In this document: one piece after another, positions 50,066-57,954 of the stretch
How positions within the stretch are numbered: position 1 is the stretch's first letter
Layout of the letters: every line of letters begins with the position of its first letter
NCBI GenBank assembly: GCA_043808325.1
Contig: JAZDEY010000037.1
Coordinates: 1-64,000, forward strand
Direction of reading: 5' to 3'
Origin: JAZDEY01 sp043808325 [NCBI: Candidatus Eiseniibacteriota bacterium]
Lineage (GTDB): Bacteria > Arandabacterota > Arandabacteria > Arandabacterales
DNA length: 64,000 nt
Program-made: the position numbers and the translations under genes
Notes under the pieces: generated by a model
The model's database searches: none
The model's input: the letters and a program-made list of their open reading frames with translations, nothing else
Told to the model about the DNA's origin: nothing

Positions 50066-51007
50066 CTAAGTCTTGGACATTATTGAGGCTATGAAGACCG
50101 GAAGCAGGATCTCATGGTTACCGGTGAAATTGTAGGTCGTTGCGCCCAGCAATCTCGGACGCTCCACTATGCTGGTCATCGGCCTATAAAGCTGCAACAT
50201 ATCGAAATTCGCCGTTGTGAACTTCCCCAGGTCAGCTCCACGATTGCGTGCGATTGCCAGAGCCTTGAGGAATACCTCGGGCAGGATCACCGCAGAACCG
50301 ATATTCAGGACCACACCTCCGCCGAGCCTCATTATTATCGAGGTGAAGGACCGGAAATCCTCCATCGATGCATAGCCGATCGCCCGGCCGTCGGCTTCGG
50401 CGTGCTCATGCACCACATCGGTGCCGATCGCCACATGGACCGTCACCGGGATATCAAGCTCGCAGGCTGTGGCCAGGAGGCTCACCCCCCGGTTGGGAGC
50501 GCTTGCGCCCACCAGAGCTCTGCCCAGGCCTCTACCCAGGCCAATCCCCTCCGCAAGGCAGGCACCTGCAGCGCCATTGAAGAGCTTTGCAGTCTCCTCG
50601 GTCGCACCGAACATGCCGCTCTGGAGCCCATCACCTACGTCCTCGGAAGTCTTTCCCCACATCGCTATCTCGATATCGTGTATGGCGCACGCACCATTGA
50701 TCGCCAGGGCCGTGATCACCCGTCTGCGCAGGAGGTCGCATAGGAGGCCCCCCAACCCACACTTGACCACATGGGCCCCCATCATGAAAACCACGGGCCT
50801 GTGGTTCTCTCTTGCCTCAGCAATCGATTCGCTGAGAGCCTCGAGGTCGCGGCCTCTGAGGATCCTGGGGATCATCTTCCTCATGTTCACAAACCATGAG
50901 AAGTCGTTGGGCATGGCGGCGAAATCGGCCAGCTCGACCTTGCTCTTGCGGACCGCTATCGACTCCTTCCTCTCGGAGAAAGGTCGCGCCGTCTTGTCGT
51001 CATCCAT
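50066..51007 (-). CDS. Deoxyhypusine-synthase-like protein of unknown function
   Basis: A 313-residue protein with the NAD-binding fold of deoxyhypusine synthase: FMMGAHVVKCGLGGLLCD, AINGACAIHDIEIA, GKTSEDVGDGL and later GGGVVLNIGSAVILPEVF. The active-site lysine segment of eukaryotic and archaeal enzymes (KVYADAS-like) is not visible, and bacteria have no eIF5A, so deoxyhypusine formation is unlikely. It is last in an LPS-core operon, 15 nt after the DUF3108 gene. A dehydrogenase or sugar-modifying role is possible. Confidence 0.7.
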   Translation of the reverse strand: MDDDKTARPFSERKESIAVRKSKVELADFAAMPNDFSWFVNMRKMIPRILRGRDLEALSESIAEARENHRPVVFMMGAHVVKCGLGGLLCDLLRRRVITALAINGACAIHDIEIAMWGKTSEDVGDGLQSGMFGATEETAKLFNGAAGACLAEGIGLGRGLGRALVGASAPNRGVSLLATACELDIPVTVHVAIGTDVVHEHAEADGRAIGYASMEDFRSFTSIIMRLGGGVVLNIGSAVILPEVFLKALAIARNRGADLGKFTTANFDMLQLYRPMTSIVERPRLLGATTYNFTGNHEILLPVFIASIMSKT

Positions 51008-51022
51008 ATTTTGCCTCCATGA

Positions 51023-51778
51023 TCATTCGCCTGGCTCGATCTCCGAAAGCACCGCACTCACTGAGCCCACAATGATCTTGCCGGTCATCATCACCGGCAT
51101 AAGCCGGGAGTCCTTGGTCAGCCAAACCGTCAAGCGCCCCTGGTGCTGGAAGAGCCCCGAGGCCTTAAGAATCGGCTCGACCACAAAGCATTCGAACCTG
51201 CCGGCGGGTACCGACACAGTTTCGCTCCGCAGGATCTTGACCTCAAGAGGATAGTTCTTCTTGTCCGCATGGTTCTCGATCAGGAAGGTCCTGCCTACCT
51301 CGAGCGATCTGGTCCTTAAGTAGTAGAGCGAGGTCAAAACATCCTGGACGTCGGGTGGGACTGGTATTACCGAGCTGTCGGGATAGGTTGCGGTATGGTT
51401 CTCCTGGTCGAAGACAATCACCTCGTTCTTAGTGTAATTGCCCTCTTTCAGACGTTTCTCGTACCTCAGCGTGGAAAGGCTCTCGACATCCATCATCGAT
51501 ATCACCGAGTCCTGAACCTCAAAGAAGAGCGAAAAGGGCATCGTCGACCTGGCCTCGGATACCACGCGGTAACACTTGCCCTGGCCGCAATCAAGGATAT
51601 CGGTGACCGCCAGCGTCGCAGTGCCGGCCCTGGCGAATCCGTACCGTATCGAGTACGTAAGCCTCTCCCCCACCTTGAAAGGAACAAACGCGGGGATCAC
51701 TTCCTGGGCCGGAGTCTCGACGGAGATCGTTGCCGCCACGAGATACAACGCCACCACGATAATCAGGGTTTGTCTCAT
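51023..51778 (-). CDS. DUF3108 family exported protein
   Basis: A 251-residue protein with a signal peptide (about residues 1-24). It is beta-rich, with the family opening PFKVGERLTYSIRYGFARAG and VTVWLTKDSRLMPV-like strands near the end. DUF3108 proteins are periplasmic and sit beside LPS or lipoprotein genes; no activity is established. It overlaps gmhB by 4 nt. Envelope-lipid handling is a guess from fold and context. Confidence 0.82.
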   Translation of the reverse strand: MRQTLIIVVALYLVAATISVETPAQEVIPAFVPFKVGERLTYSIRYGFARAGTATLAVTDILDCGQGKCYRVVSEARSTMPFSLFFEVQDSVISMMDVESLSTLRYEKRLKEGNYTKNEVIVFDQENHTATYPDSSVIPVPPDVQDVLTSLYYLRTRSLEVGRTFLIENHADKKNYPLEVKILRSETVSVPAGRFECFVVEPILKASGLFQHQGRLTVWLTKDSRLMPVMMTGKIIVGSVSAVLSEIEPGE

Positions 51779-52353
51779 AGGTTGCGAGCATCCTCTCGTA
51801 TGATCCAGTCGACGGCATCCACGACGTTCTCGGCAACGTGAACGTCTCCCAGGCCGTTCCGCCTCAGCTCCCGCTCTTCACCGGCTCCGAAACCAGTCCG
51901 CACCAGGCACGGTCTTACTCCGAGGGATCTGCCGAATCTCAGATCGGTGATTTTGTCTCCGACTGCAAAAGATCTTGTGGCATCGATTCCAAATCCCTCC
52001 ATAGCGATCTCGCCGAGGCGGGTACCCGGTTTCCTGCAATTGCATACCTTACGATAGGCTTCGACCGTTGCCTGGGGATGATGAGGGCAATAATAGATCG
52101 CATCGAGGGCGGCGCCACCGGAAGCCAGGATCTCCTGCATCCTTGCGTGGACGCAAGCCAAGTCAGCCTCGGTCAACCAGCCTCTCGCGACTCCCGACTG
52201 ATTAGTCACCGCGATGAGCCGGAATCCGCACTGCCTGGCGCGCGCCAAGGCCGCCACGCTTGAGCAGTAGGGCACAACCAGAGATGGGTGGGAAACGTAG
52301 CCGATCTCCACAAGCAGCGTCCCGTCGCGGTCAAAGAAGACTGCCTTGCTCAA
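51775..52353 (-). CDS. gmhB: D-glycero-beta-D-manno-heptose-1,7-bisphosphate 7-phosphatase
   Basis: A 192-residue HAD-IIIA phosphatase. It starts AVFFDRDGTLL with the nucleophile Asp pair, has VTNQSGVARG as motif II and the zinc-binding CPHHP...CNCRKPG loop typical of GmhB. The final acidic motif is VGDKITDLRFG. It removes the 7-phosphate in ADP-heptose synthesis, supplying the GT9 heptosyltransferases encoded immediately upstream. HldE and GmhA are not in the window. It has 4-nt overlaps on both sides. Confidence 0.93.
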   Translation of the reverse strand: MSKAVFFDRDGTLLVEIGYVSHPSLVVPYCSSVAALARARQCGFRLIAVTNQSGVARGWLTEADLACVHARMQEILASGGAALDAIYYCPHHPQATVEAYRKVCNCRKPGTRLGEIAMEGFGIDATRSFAVGDKITDLRFGRSLGVRPCLVRTGFGAGEERELRRNGLGDVHVAENVVDAVDWIIREDARNL

Positions 52354-53420
52354 CTGCCGCTCCCTAGGACGCGCTGTAGCTCCGTGGTGACGTCCTCAAC
52401 CGTTATGGTCCGTGTACATAGGCTTCCGCGGCGGCAATCCCGCTTGAAGCACGGCGAGCACTCCGCTCGCTTGTAGATCACTGCCGAATTCCGAGAGAGC
52501 GGCCCGGTCCACTCCGGATCAGTCGAGAAGAAGAGACCGACCACCGGGACACCCAGAGCAGCCCCCAGATGCATGCCGCCACTGTCATTGGCAACCACCG
52601 CAGCGGAAAGGCCCAGAGTGCCGACAAGCGCCGAGAAATCAAGGGTTCCACACAGGTTCACATTGGTCTTGGTCATTCCCTCTGCCACGGCCTCACAGCT
52701 TTGGCGATCCTCTCGGCCGCCCAGGATGACGACATCAAAGCCGAACTTAGCAGTCGCAGTGTCCCCAAGCAAGGCAAATCGTGAACTCTCCCATCGCTTG
52801 GAAGGACCGTATCTGGCCCCGGGGAACAGGCAGATGAACCTACCTTGAGACAGCCCCTGCCTGCGGAGGACATCTTCCCCATTGGCACGGTCCTCCGCCG
52901 AGGGCTGGATCGAAGGGGTCCTGGTCTCGACAGCAAGGCCGACACTCTCTACCAGCCGGCAATAAGTATCCACAAGGTGTTCTTTACTGGAGCCGGGTTC
53001 GCTCACCCTATCGGTATAAAGCCAGGCACCGGCGGCTCTTCTAAAGCCGACCCTGCGAGGGACGCGGCCCAGAAAGCAAAGGACCGCAGAGCTGAGCGAG
53101 CGGGTGAGGCTGAACACCATGACAGGCGCCAGGCGCCGCAGCACCGCCGAGCCGTCGATCAGCGATCTCGCCGAGCCCGCGAGGCCGCTCCCCGGGGTCT
53201 TGATGTTGAAGGTAAGGGTACCGGGTATCCGCGAGAAGACCTGCGCCGAAGATGCAGAGGCCAGGACCACCACACGCCCGCGTCTGGACTCTCCGGTCAG
53301 GGCTTTGACGGCGGGAATCGCAAGAACCGCATCTCCAAGCCAGTTGGGAGCTCTGACCGCGAAACTGACTTGTTTAGGCTCGGTGGCGCTAGGCGCCGGC
53401 CCCGGTAAGCTCGTCGACAA
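52350..53420 (-). CDS. GT9 heptosyltransferase (WaaF-like)
   Basis: An ADP-heptose:LPS heptosyltransferase-type GT-B protein of about 356 residues. Recognisable are the N-terminal VRAPNWLGDAVLAIPAV (the WaaF-type opening), FPGARYGPSKRW and ANDSGGMHLGAALGVPVVGLF, with a cysteine-rich C-terminus (CSPCFKRDC). The start is uncertain: no ATG or GTG lies between the upstream stop and this motif. TTG 53420 has CGAGG upstream; ATGs at 53471 and 53516 would overlap the neighbour by 83-128 nt. Confidence 0.87.
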   Translation of the reverse strand: MSTSLPGPAPSATEPKQVSFAVRAPNWLGDAVLAIPAVKALTGESRRGRVVVLASASSAQVFSRIPGTLTFNIKTPGSGLAGSARSLIDGSAVLRRLAPVMVFSLTRSLSSAVLCFLGRVPRRVGFRRAAGAWLYTDRVSEPGSSKEHLVDTYCRLVESVGLAVETRTPSIQPSAEDRANGEDVLRRQGLSQGRFICLFPGARYGPSKRWESSRFALLGDTATAKFGFDVVILGGREDRQSCEAVAEGMTKTNVNLCGTLDFSALVGTLGLSAAVVANDSGGMHLGAALGVPVVGLFFSTDPEWTGPLSRNSAVIYKRAECSPCFKRDCRRGSLCTRTITVEDVTTELQRVLGSGS

Positions 53421-54408
53421 TTGTAGCGACCTCGGACGGTTCAATGTCTTCCATGCAATGCCTCCGCTCATAGCGGCAGGCTCGATTGCCGTGATAGCTG
53501 CAAGGACTGCACGCAAGCCCTCTGGTCACCACGACGCTGCCGGGTGCCAGAGGCGCGAAGCCCAGGATCGGCGAAGTCGGCCCGAAGATCGCAACCACCT
53601 TTGAGCCGACCCCTGCCGCAAGGTGCATCAATCCCGAATCATTGCTTACCGTAACCTTGCAGAGCGAGAGCGCCCCCGCAATCTTTGCGACATCATTTCC
53701 CACCACAACCCGAACGGCGGCGTCGCCGAGGCCCGAGACAACGGCGCTGACTTGATCGGCATCACTCTGGGAACCGATCGCGAGTACCCGGTGGCCGCCC
53801 GAGCGCAGGCGGCCCACCAGGTCGATGAAGCGCCGCTCGCCCCACATCTTATGCGGGCTGCTGCCCCCGGGACATATGCCGACGAATGGGCCTTGTCCCA
53901 ACTCCCTCGTGAGAGCCGCGACCGCATCGGGCGGGACAGCAAGGCGCGGCGGCGAGGGCGCCGTATCGGCCCCCAGAGGCCCGATCGCATCCAGGTAGAG
54001 CTCTACCGTATGCTTGAGGTTCCCCCTCCAGATCCGGGGCCAGTAGACGCATAGCAACCGCCGGAAGTACTGTCTCCGGTATCTCAAGACCCGGCGCGCC
54101 CTGGCCCTGCGGACTATGCTCGCGGACCGGAGGTTACGCTGCAGATCGATCACGGCATCGAAGGTGATGGTCTCGATGTCCCGATCCGGCTGAGCCCGCT
54201 TGCCGGCTCGCGAGTATGACACCGCGGTATCGACCGAGGCGAAAAGCGCCGGGATACCTGCGTACTGCGCGTAGGTAGCAAACCAGATGGTGGATTGCGG
54301 GAAGGCCTCTTTGAGCCGTCTTGTTACCGGCTCGGCAAGCACTATGTCGCCGAAAGAGCTCAACCTCACTACTAGGAAGTTGGACGACTCAGCTGGGCGG
54401 TCGGGCAT
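53389..54408 (-). CDS. GT9 heptosyltransferase family protein
   Basis: A 339-residue GT-B enzyme of the WaaC/WaaF/WaaQ family. It starts FLVVRLSSFGDIVLAEPVTR (G-D acceptor loop), has ICPGGSSPHKMWGERRF for ADP-heptose binding, VSNDSGLMHLAAGVGSKVVAIF, and a C-terminal CSPCSYHGNRAC cluster. It probably adds one heptose to the inner core. It lies 8 nt downstream of the ABC transporter and overlaps the next GT9. Confidence 0.9.
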   Translation of the reverse strand: MPDRPAESSNFLVVRLSSFGDIVLAEPVTRRLKEAFPQSTIWFATYAQYAGIPALFASVDTAVSYSRAGKRAQPDRDIETITFDAVIDLQRNLRSASIVRRARARRVLRYRRQYFRRLLCVYWPRIWRGNLKHTVELYLDAIGPLGADTAPSPPRLAVPPDAVAALTRELGQGPFVGICPGGSSPHKMWGERRFIDLVGRLRSGGHRVLAIGSQSDADQVSAVVSGLGDAAVRVVVGNDVAKIAGALSLCKVTVSNDSGLMHLAAGVGSKVVAIFGPTSPILGFAPLAPGSVVVTRGLACSPCSYHGNRACRYERRHCMEDIEPSEVATIVDELTGAGA

Positions 54409-54416
54409 ACAGGATC

Positions 54417-56297
54417 TTAGCCTTCCTGAATAACCTGAGGAAGATCTCTGAACTGCAAATCGTATAACCGCCTGTAGACTCTGCCGGCGGCGACCAGCTG
54501 GTCGTGCCTGCCGGCTTCCACTATCCGCCCATCCTCTATCACCAAGATCACGTCCGCCTTGGTCACCGTCGATAGCCTGTGGGCTATGACGAAGGTGGTG
54601 CGGTTGGACACCAACCTCTGGATGGCGTCCTGGACAAGTTTCTCGGCCTCCGAATCAAGCGACGACGTGGCCTCGTCGAAAATCAGAACCTGAGGATCCT
54701 TGAGGATCGCCCTCGCAATTGCTATGCGCTGGCGCTCCCCTCCGGAGAGCCTCACTCCCCGATCTCCGATCATGGTGTCATAGCCCTGGGGAAGCGCTTC
54801 AATGAACTCGCGGGCATTGGCCGCCTGGGCGGCTTCGGCGATCTTCGAGAAGGCCACATCCTTCAGACCATAGGCAATGTTGTTCCTCACCGTATCGTTA
54901 AAGAGGATCACTTCCTGGGTTACTATCCCCATCAGGTCTCGCAGCGACCTGGTGGTTATCCGCCGGATGTCCTTGCCGTCGATCGTCACACTCCCCTCGG
55001 TAGGATCGTAGAATCGGGGAATCAGATCGACCAGCGTGGATTTGCCCGCGCCGCTCGGCCCCACAAGCGCTACCACCTGCCCCTTCTTGACTTTGAAATC
55101 GATGTCCTCGAGGACGGGATCGGTGCCGCCGTATCTGAAACTAACGTGGTTGAAGGCGATCTCCTCACCGATCGCCCTGATATCGACCGCATCGGGAGCA
55201 TCCACGATGTCGGGTTTAGTGTCGAGCAACGCGAAGATCCGTTTGGCGGCGGCAAGCCCTTCCTGAATCTTGGTGCTGGCATAGCTGATGTTCTTAACCG
55301 GATGCAGGGTCGAAAGCATCGCTGCAAGGAAGATAAGAAACTTGCCGGGAGTAAGGAGCGTGCCCCCAAGTACCTGCCTGCCCCCGTACCACAGCACGAC
55401 CAGCATGCCGCAGACACCCAGAAACTCGGTAATCGGGGGCGCCAGCGACGCTGCTTTCTGCTGCTTGACGAAGAGGCGATAGAAGTCCTGGGTAAACCCC
55501 TCGAACTTGGCTCTCTCGAATCCCTCCATGCCGAAGGCCTTGACCACTCGGATCCCGGATATGGTTTCCTGGAGAACACCGGTGATGTCCGCCAGCTTCT
55601 CCTGGGCTCGCGTGGTGTATCTGCGAAGCTTCTTGCCGATCCTGGTCACTATGTAGGTGATGGGAGGAATTACGACAAATGCAACCAGCGCCAGCCGCCA
55701 GCTGATCACCACCACGATGGCCGCATACACCAGCGTCAGGATAAGATCCCGTAGAAAACCGAGGAAACCGGCCGAGATCGCCATCCTGAGAAGGCTCACG
55801 TCATTTGTGATTCGCGATATGACGCTCCCGGTCTTGCTCTTGTGAAAGTACGACAGCGAGAGCTTATGAAGATGCGTGTAGAGTTGATTTCTAACGTCAC
55901 GAATCACCCGCTGTTCGATCGCCGCGCTTGTGACAGCGAGGAGGTAGGTAAAGAGTCCCTTGAGCAAATATATGGCAAGAATCGAGACACAGATGCGCTC
56001 CAGTGCCACCATCGGAGACGTCGGAGAATAGTAACTGAGAATCTTCTCTCGCGCGGCCTCGAGAAATGCCGTGAGGGATTGGGGCGCGCTTCTCAAGAGT
56101 TCGTTGCCGGCTCCGCCCCCGGCGGCCGCATTTAGCGTGCTGCCCGAGAAGATCAGTTTCATGAAAGGCAGGATCATGCCGATCGAGCAGCCGCTGAAGA
56201 TCGCGCACAGAACCATAAGGACGAAAGCGACAATCATCTGCCGCCAGTAGGGCTTGAGGAAGGAGAGCGCCCTGAAGTAGAATCCCATGTTGATCAT
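54417..56297 (-). CDS. msbA: MsbA-type lipid ABC exporter
   Basis: A 626-residue half-transporter. Six membrane helices fill residues about 10-340, followed by the ATPase: Walker A GPSGAGKST near residue 412, Q-loop, signature LSGGERQRIAIARAI, Walker B LIFDEATSSLD and the H-loop FVIAHRLSTV. Placement among heptosyltransferases and upstream of lpxK-type genes supports lipid A-core flipping. The first periplasmic loop is long (about 60 residues, glycine-rich). ATG 56297 or 56288 could start it; the upstream GT9 stop is 2 nt away. Confidence 0.9.
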   Translation of the reverse strand: MINMGFYFRALSFLKPYWRQMIVAFVLMVLCAIFSGCSIGMILPFMKLIFSGSTLNAAAGGGAGNELLRSAPQSLTAFLEAAREKILSYYSPTSPMVALERICVSILAIYLLKGLFTYLLAVTSAAIEQRVIRDVRNQLYTHLHKLSLSYFHKSKTGSVISRITNDVSLLRMAISAGFLGFLRDLILTLVYAAIVVVISWRLALVAFVVIPPITYIVTRIGKKLRRYTTRAQEKLADITGVLQETISGIRVVKAFGMEGFERAKFEGFTQDFYRLFVKQQKAASLAPPITEFLGVCGMLVVLWYGGRQVLGGTLLTPGKFLIFLAAMLSTLHPVKNISYASTKIQEGLAAAKRIFALLDTKPDIVDAPDAVDIRAIGEEIAFNHVSFRYGGTDPVLEDIDFKVKKGQVVALVGPSGAGKSTLVDLIPRFYDPTEGSVTIDGKDIRRITTRSLRDLMGIVTQEVILFNDTVRNNIAYGLKDVAFSKIAEAAQAANAREFIEALPQGYDTMIGDRGVRLSGGERQRIAIARAILKDPQVLIFDEATSSLDSEAEKLVQDAIQRLVSNRTTFVIAHRLSTVTKADVILVIEDGRIVEAGRHDQLVAAGRVYRRLYDLQFRDLPQVIQEG

Positions 56298-56299
56298 GC

Positions 56300-57376
56300 T
56301 CAGACCCGCACAAGCGAGGCCAGGAAATCACGGGTCTGCATGGCCACCTTCGCGGGCGATACGCTGGTCCATTCGCTCTCTTGCATCAGACGGAAGTTGC
56401 CGGGACCCGGGATCCATCTTCTGTCTTCCTTGTCGGAGAAGAGCACCAAACAGGGCACTCCCATCGTGACCGCAAAGTGCAACAGGTCCGTATTGGCGGT
56501 TATTAGAAGATCGCATTGGGAGAGTATCCCCAGTGTGTCCCGGAAGCTCTTTCTAGGAATGTCGAGCCAATCATAGACGCCCAGCCGCCGAATGTCTTCA
56601 TCCTTTATTGCGGGATTGGGATCGGACAGGAGAGCGATGCCGCTGGATTTCAAGGCCTGGAGACTCTTGGCTATTCTGATCTCCACGTCAAATGGCGGCT
56701 TATCCCCGGTCTTGGTATAGCTGAGGTCTACGCCTATCATCAGGTCAGAAGGGTTCTTCTTCCTTAGCTTCACCACTTCTCGGGCGATCTTGACCTCTTT
56801 GTCTGGGATCTGCCACCGAGAGACCTCACCTCCGCCTGGCGCGAGAAAGCGCACCAGGCAGAGATTAAGGTCAAGGAAGTACTTCGCATCGCTCGCCGGG
56901 ACCACCTCTACATTGAACAGCGGATAGCCGACGTCTCCCTTGAGCCTTAACCTGAGTCTCGCGCCCAGAAGAGTTGGAAGGATCACCTTATAGAAATCGT
57001 ATCGGAAATCGAAGCAGAAGACCGCCTCGATCATTCGCTCCCGCATATCCGACACAAAGGCACGGTAGTTCCAGATGCCGCGGGTGCCGCGGATCTTGGG
57101 AAACTCCACCAGATCATCCACAATACCGCTGCCACGAAGGATGTCAGCCTGGCCGTTTCCTACCAGACAGATTATCCTGGATTCAGGCAGAGCCCCCCTG
57201 AGCATCGAGATCGCCGGATACGCCAGCAGCATTTCAGCAAGTCCTTCGGGCGGCACCACCAGCACTCTCCTCGCGCTGGACGCAAGTCTACCCAGGGAAA
57301 ACGGCTCATGAGCGCCCTTACCGCTGAAAAGCCTGATTACGGCACTGGTCAACACTTTCTTGGTCCATGCAGCCAA
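56300..57376 (-). CDS. GT9 family glycosyltransferase
   Basis: A 358-residue divergent heptosyltransferase-like GT-B protein. The acceptor-side motif is VLVVPPEGLAEMLLAYPAI, where the usual R/G-D is replaced by E-G-L-A-E. The donor side has TANTDLLHFAVTMGVPCLVLF in place of the usual ND-SG-HLA. Those changes suggest a different donor or weak activity compared with the two GT9 genes downstream. It begins the LPS-core run after the Minf_1886 gene and a 108-nt gap. Confidence 0.82.
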   Translation of the reverse strand: MAAWTKKVLTSAVIRLFSGKGAHEPFSLGRLASSARRVLVVPPEGLAEMLLAYPAISMLRGALPESRIICLVGNGQADILRGSGIVDDLVEFPKIRGTRGIWNYRAFVSDMRERMIEAVFCFDFRYDFYKVILPTLLGARLRLRLKGDVGYPLFNVEVVPASDAKYFLDLNLCLVRFLAPGGGEVSRWQIPDKEVKIAREVVKLRKKNPSDLMIGVDLSYTKTGDKPPFDVEIRIAKSLQALKSSGIALLSDPNPAIKDEDIRRLGVYDWLDIPRKSFRDTLGILSQCDLLITANTDLLHFAVTMGVPCLVLFSDKEDRRWIPGPGNFRLMQESEWTSVSPAKVAMQTRDFLASLVRV

Positions 57377-57484
57377 GTCTTAACCTCGTTCCACTGAGAT
57401 GATTCTTTCTCGCTGTGACGACCTTCTCACACCCTTGGTAATATTTCTGAGGGCGACATCCATTCGTATCCCAATCTCCTTCGG

Positions 57485-57868
57485 CTAGGTGACGCCCTTG
57501 ATCTTCCAGTCGTATTCCTTTTCAAAAACCTCGCGGAAGTCATAGACGTTCCTGAAATCACCCCTGGAGTCTTGCTCGGTTCTCCCAAGAATCCCTGCTG
57601 CGACCAGGTTAAACACGATCTCTCCGAAATCGTCGGTCTTCCTGACACCCCAGTGCTCAAACACCATCCTGGCCGTCAGCCCGAATCGTTCCTTGGCGAA
57701 CTCCTTGATGCCGTCTAAGAGCTCCCCGCCCGAGACATGACCTCTGCGCCCCAGTTTGGAGAGCGTGTACTCCAGGGAACCCATCACGAAAACGTAGGCC
57801 TCGAGCTTATACCGAGAATCGCTCGCGGCCACACGCTCAAGTTCGGTTACCACATTGTTATCTTCCAT
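57485..57868 (-). CDS. Minf_1886 family protein
   Basis: A 127-residue soluble protein with the family core YKLEAYVFVMGSLEYTLSKL, GHVSGGELLDGIKEFAKERF, VFEHWGVRKTDDFGEIVFNL and YDFREVFEKEY. The family is widespread in bacteria, of uniform length and without known function. Helix-rich composition and conserved His/Asp/Glu residues (EHWG, DDFGE) are visible. A good promoter lies upstream at 57905-57933. It could be cotranscribed with the LPS genes, but no functional link is shown. Confidence 0.85.
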   Translation of the reverse strand: MEDNNVVTELERVAASDSRYKLEAYVFVMGSLEYTLSKLGRRGHVSGGELLDGIKEFAKERFGLTARMVFEHWGVRKTDDFGEIVFNLVAAGILGRTEQDSRGDFRNVYDFREVFEKEYDWKIKGVT

Positions 57869-57904
57869 AATTTTCTCTCGAATAGCGCCCAGCGTTCAAT
57901 TACC

Positions 57905-57933
57905 ATTCTAAGTTATGATAGCATGCTTTCCAA
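57905..57933 (-). promoter_or_regulatory. Promoter for the Minf_1886 gene and LPS-core operon
   Basis: Minus strand TTGGAA (57933-57928), a 17-nt spacer, TAGAAT (57910-57905), about 40 nt before the Minf_1886 ATG. Confidence 0.55.
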
Positions 57934-57954
57934 ATCAAGGAAGATAATTCCGCC

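Noticed and set aside
54579-55754. 391-codon plus-strand frame opposite the ABC exporter
   Set aside because: Antisense to Walker A/B and signature motifs; no independent support.
57401-57484. Possible 27-codon leader peptide (MDVALRNITKGV...) between Minf_1886 and the GT9 gene
   Set aside because: GAAGGAG precedes it, but at about 12 nt spacing, and there is no similarity or conservation evidence. Too little to call.
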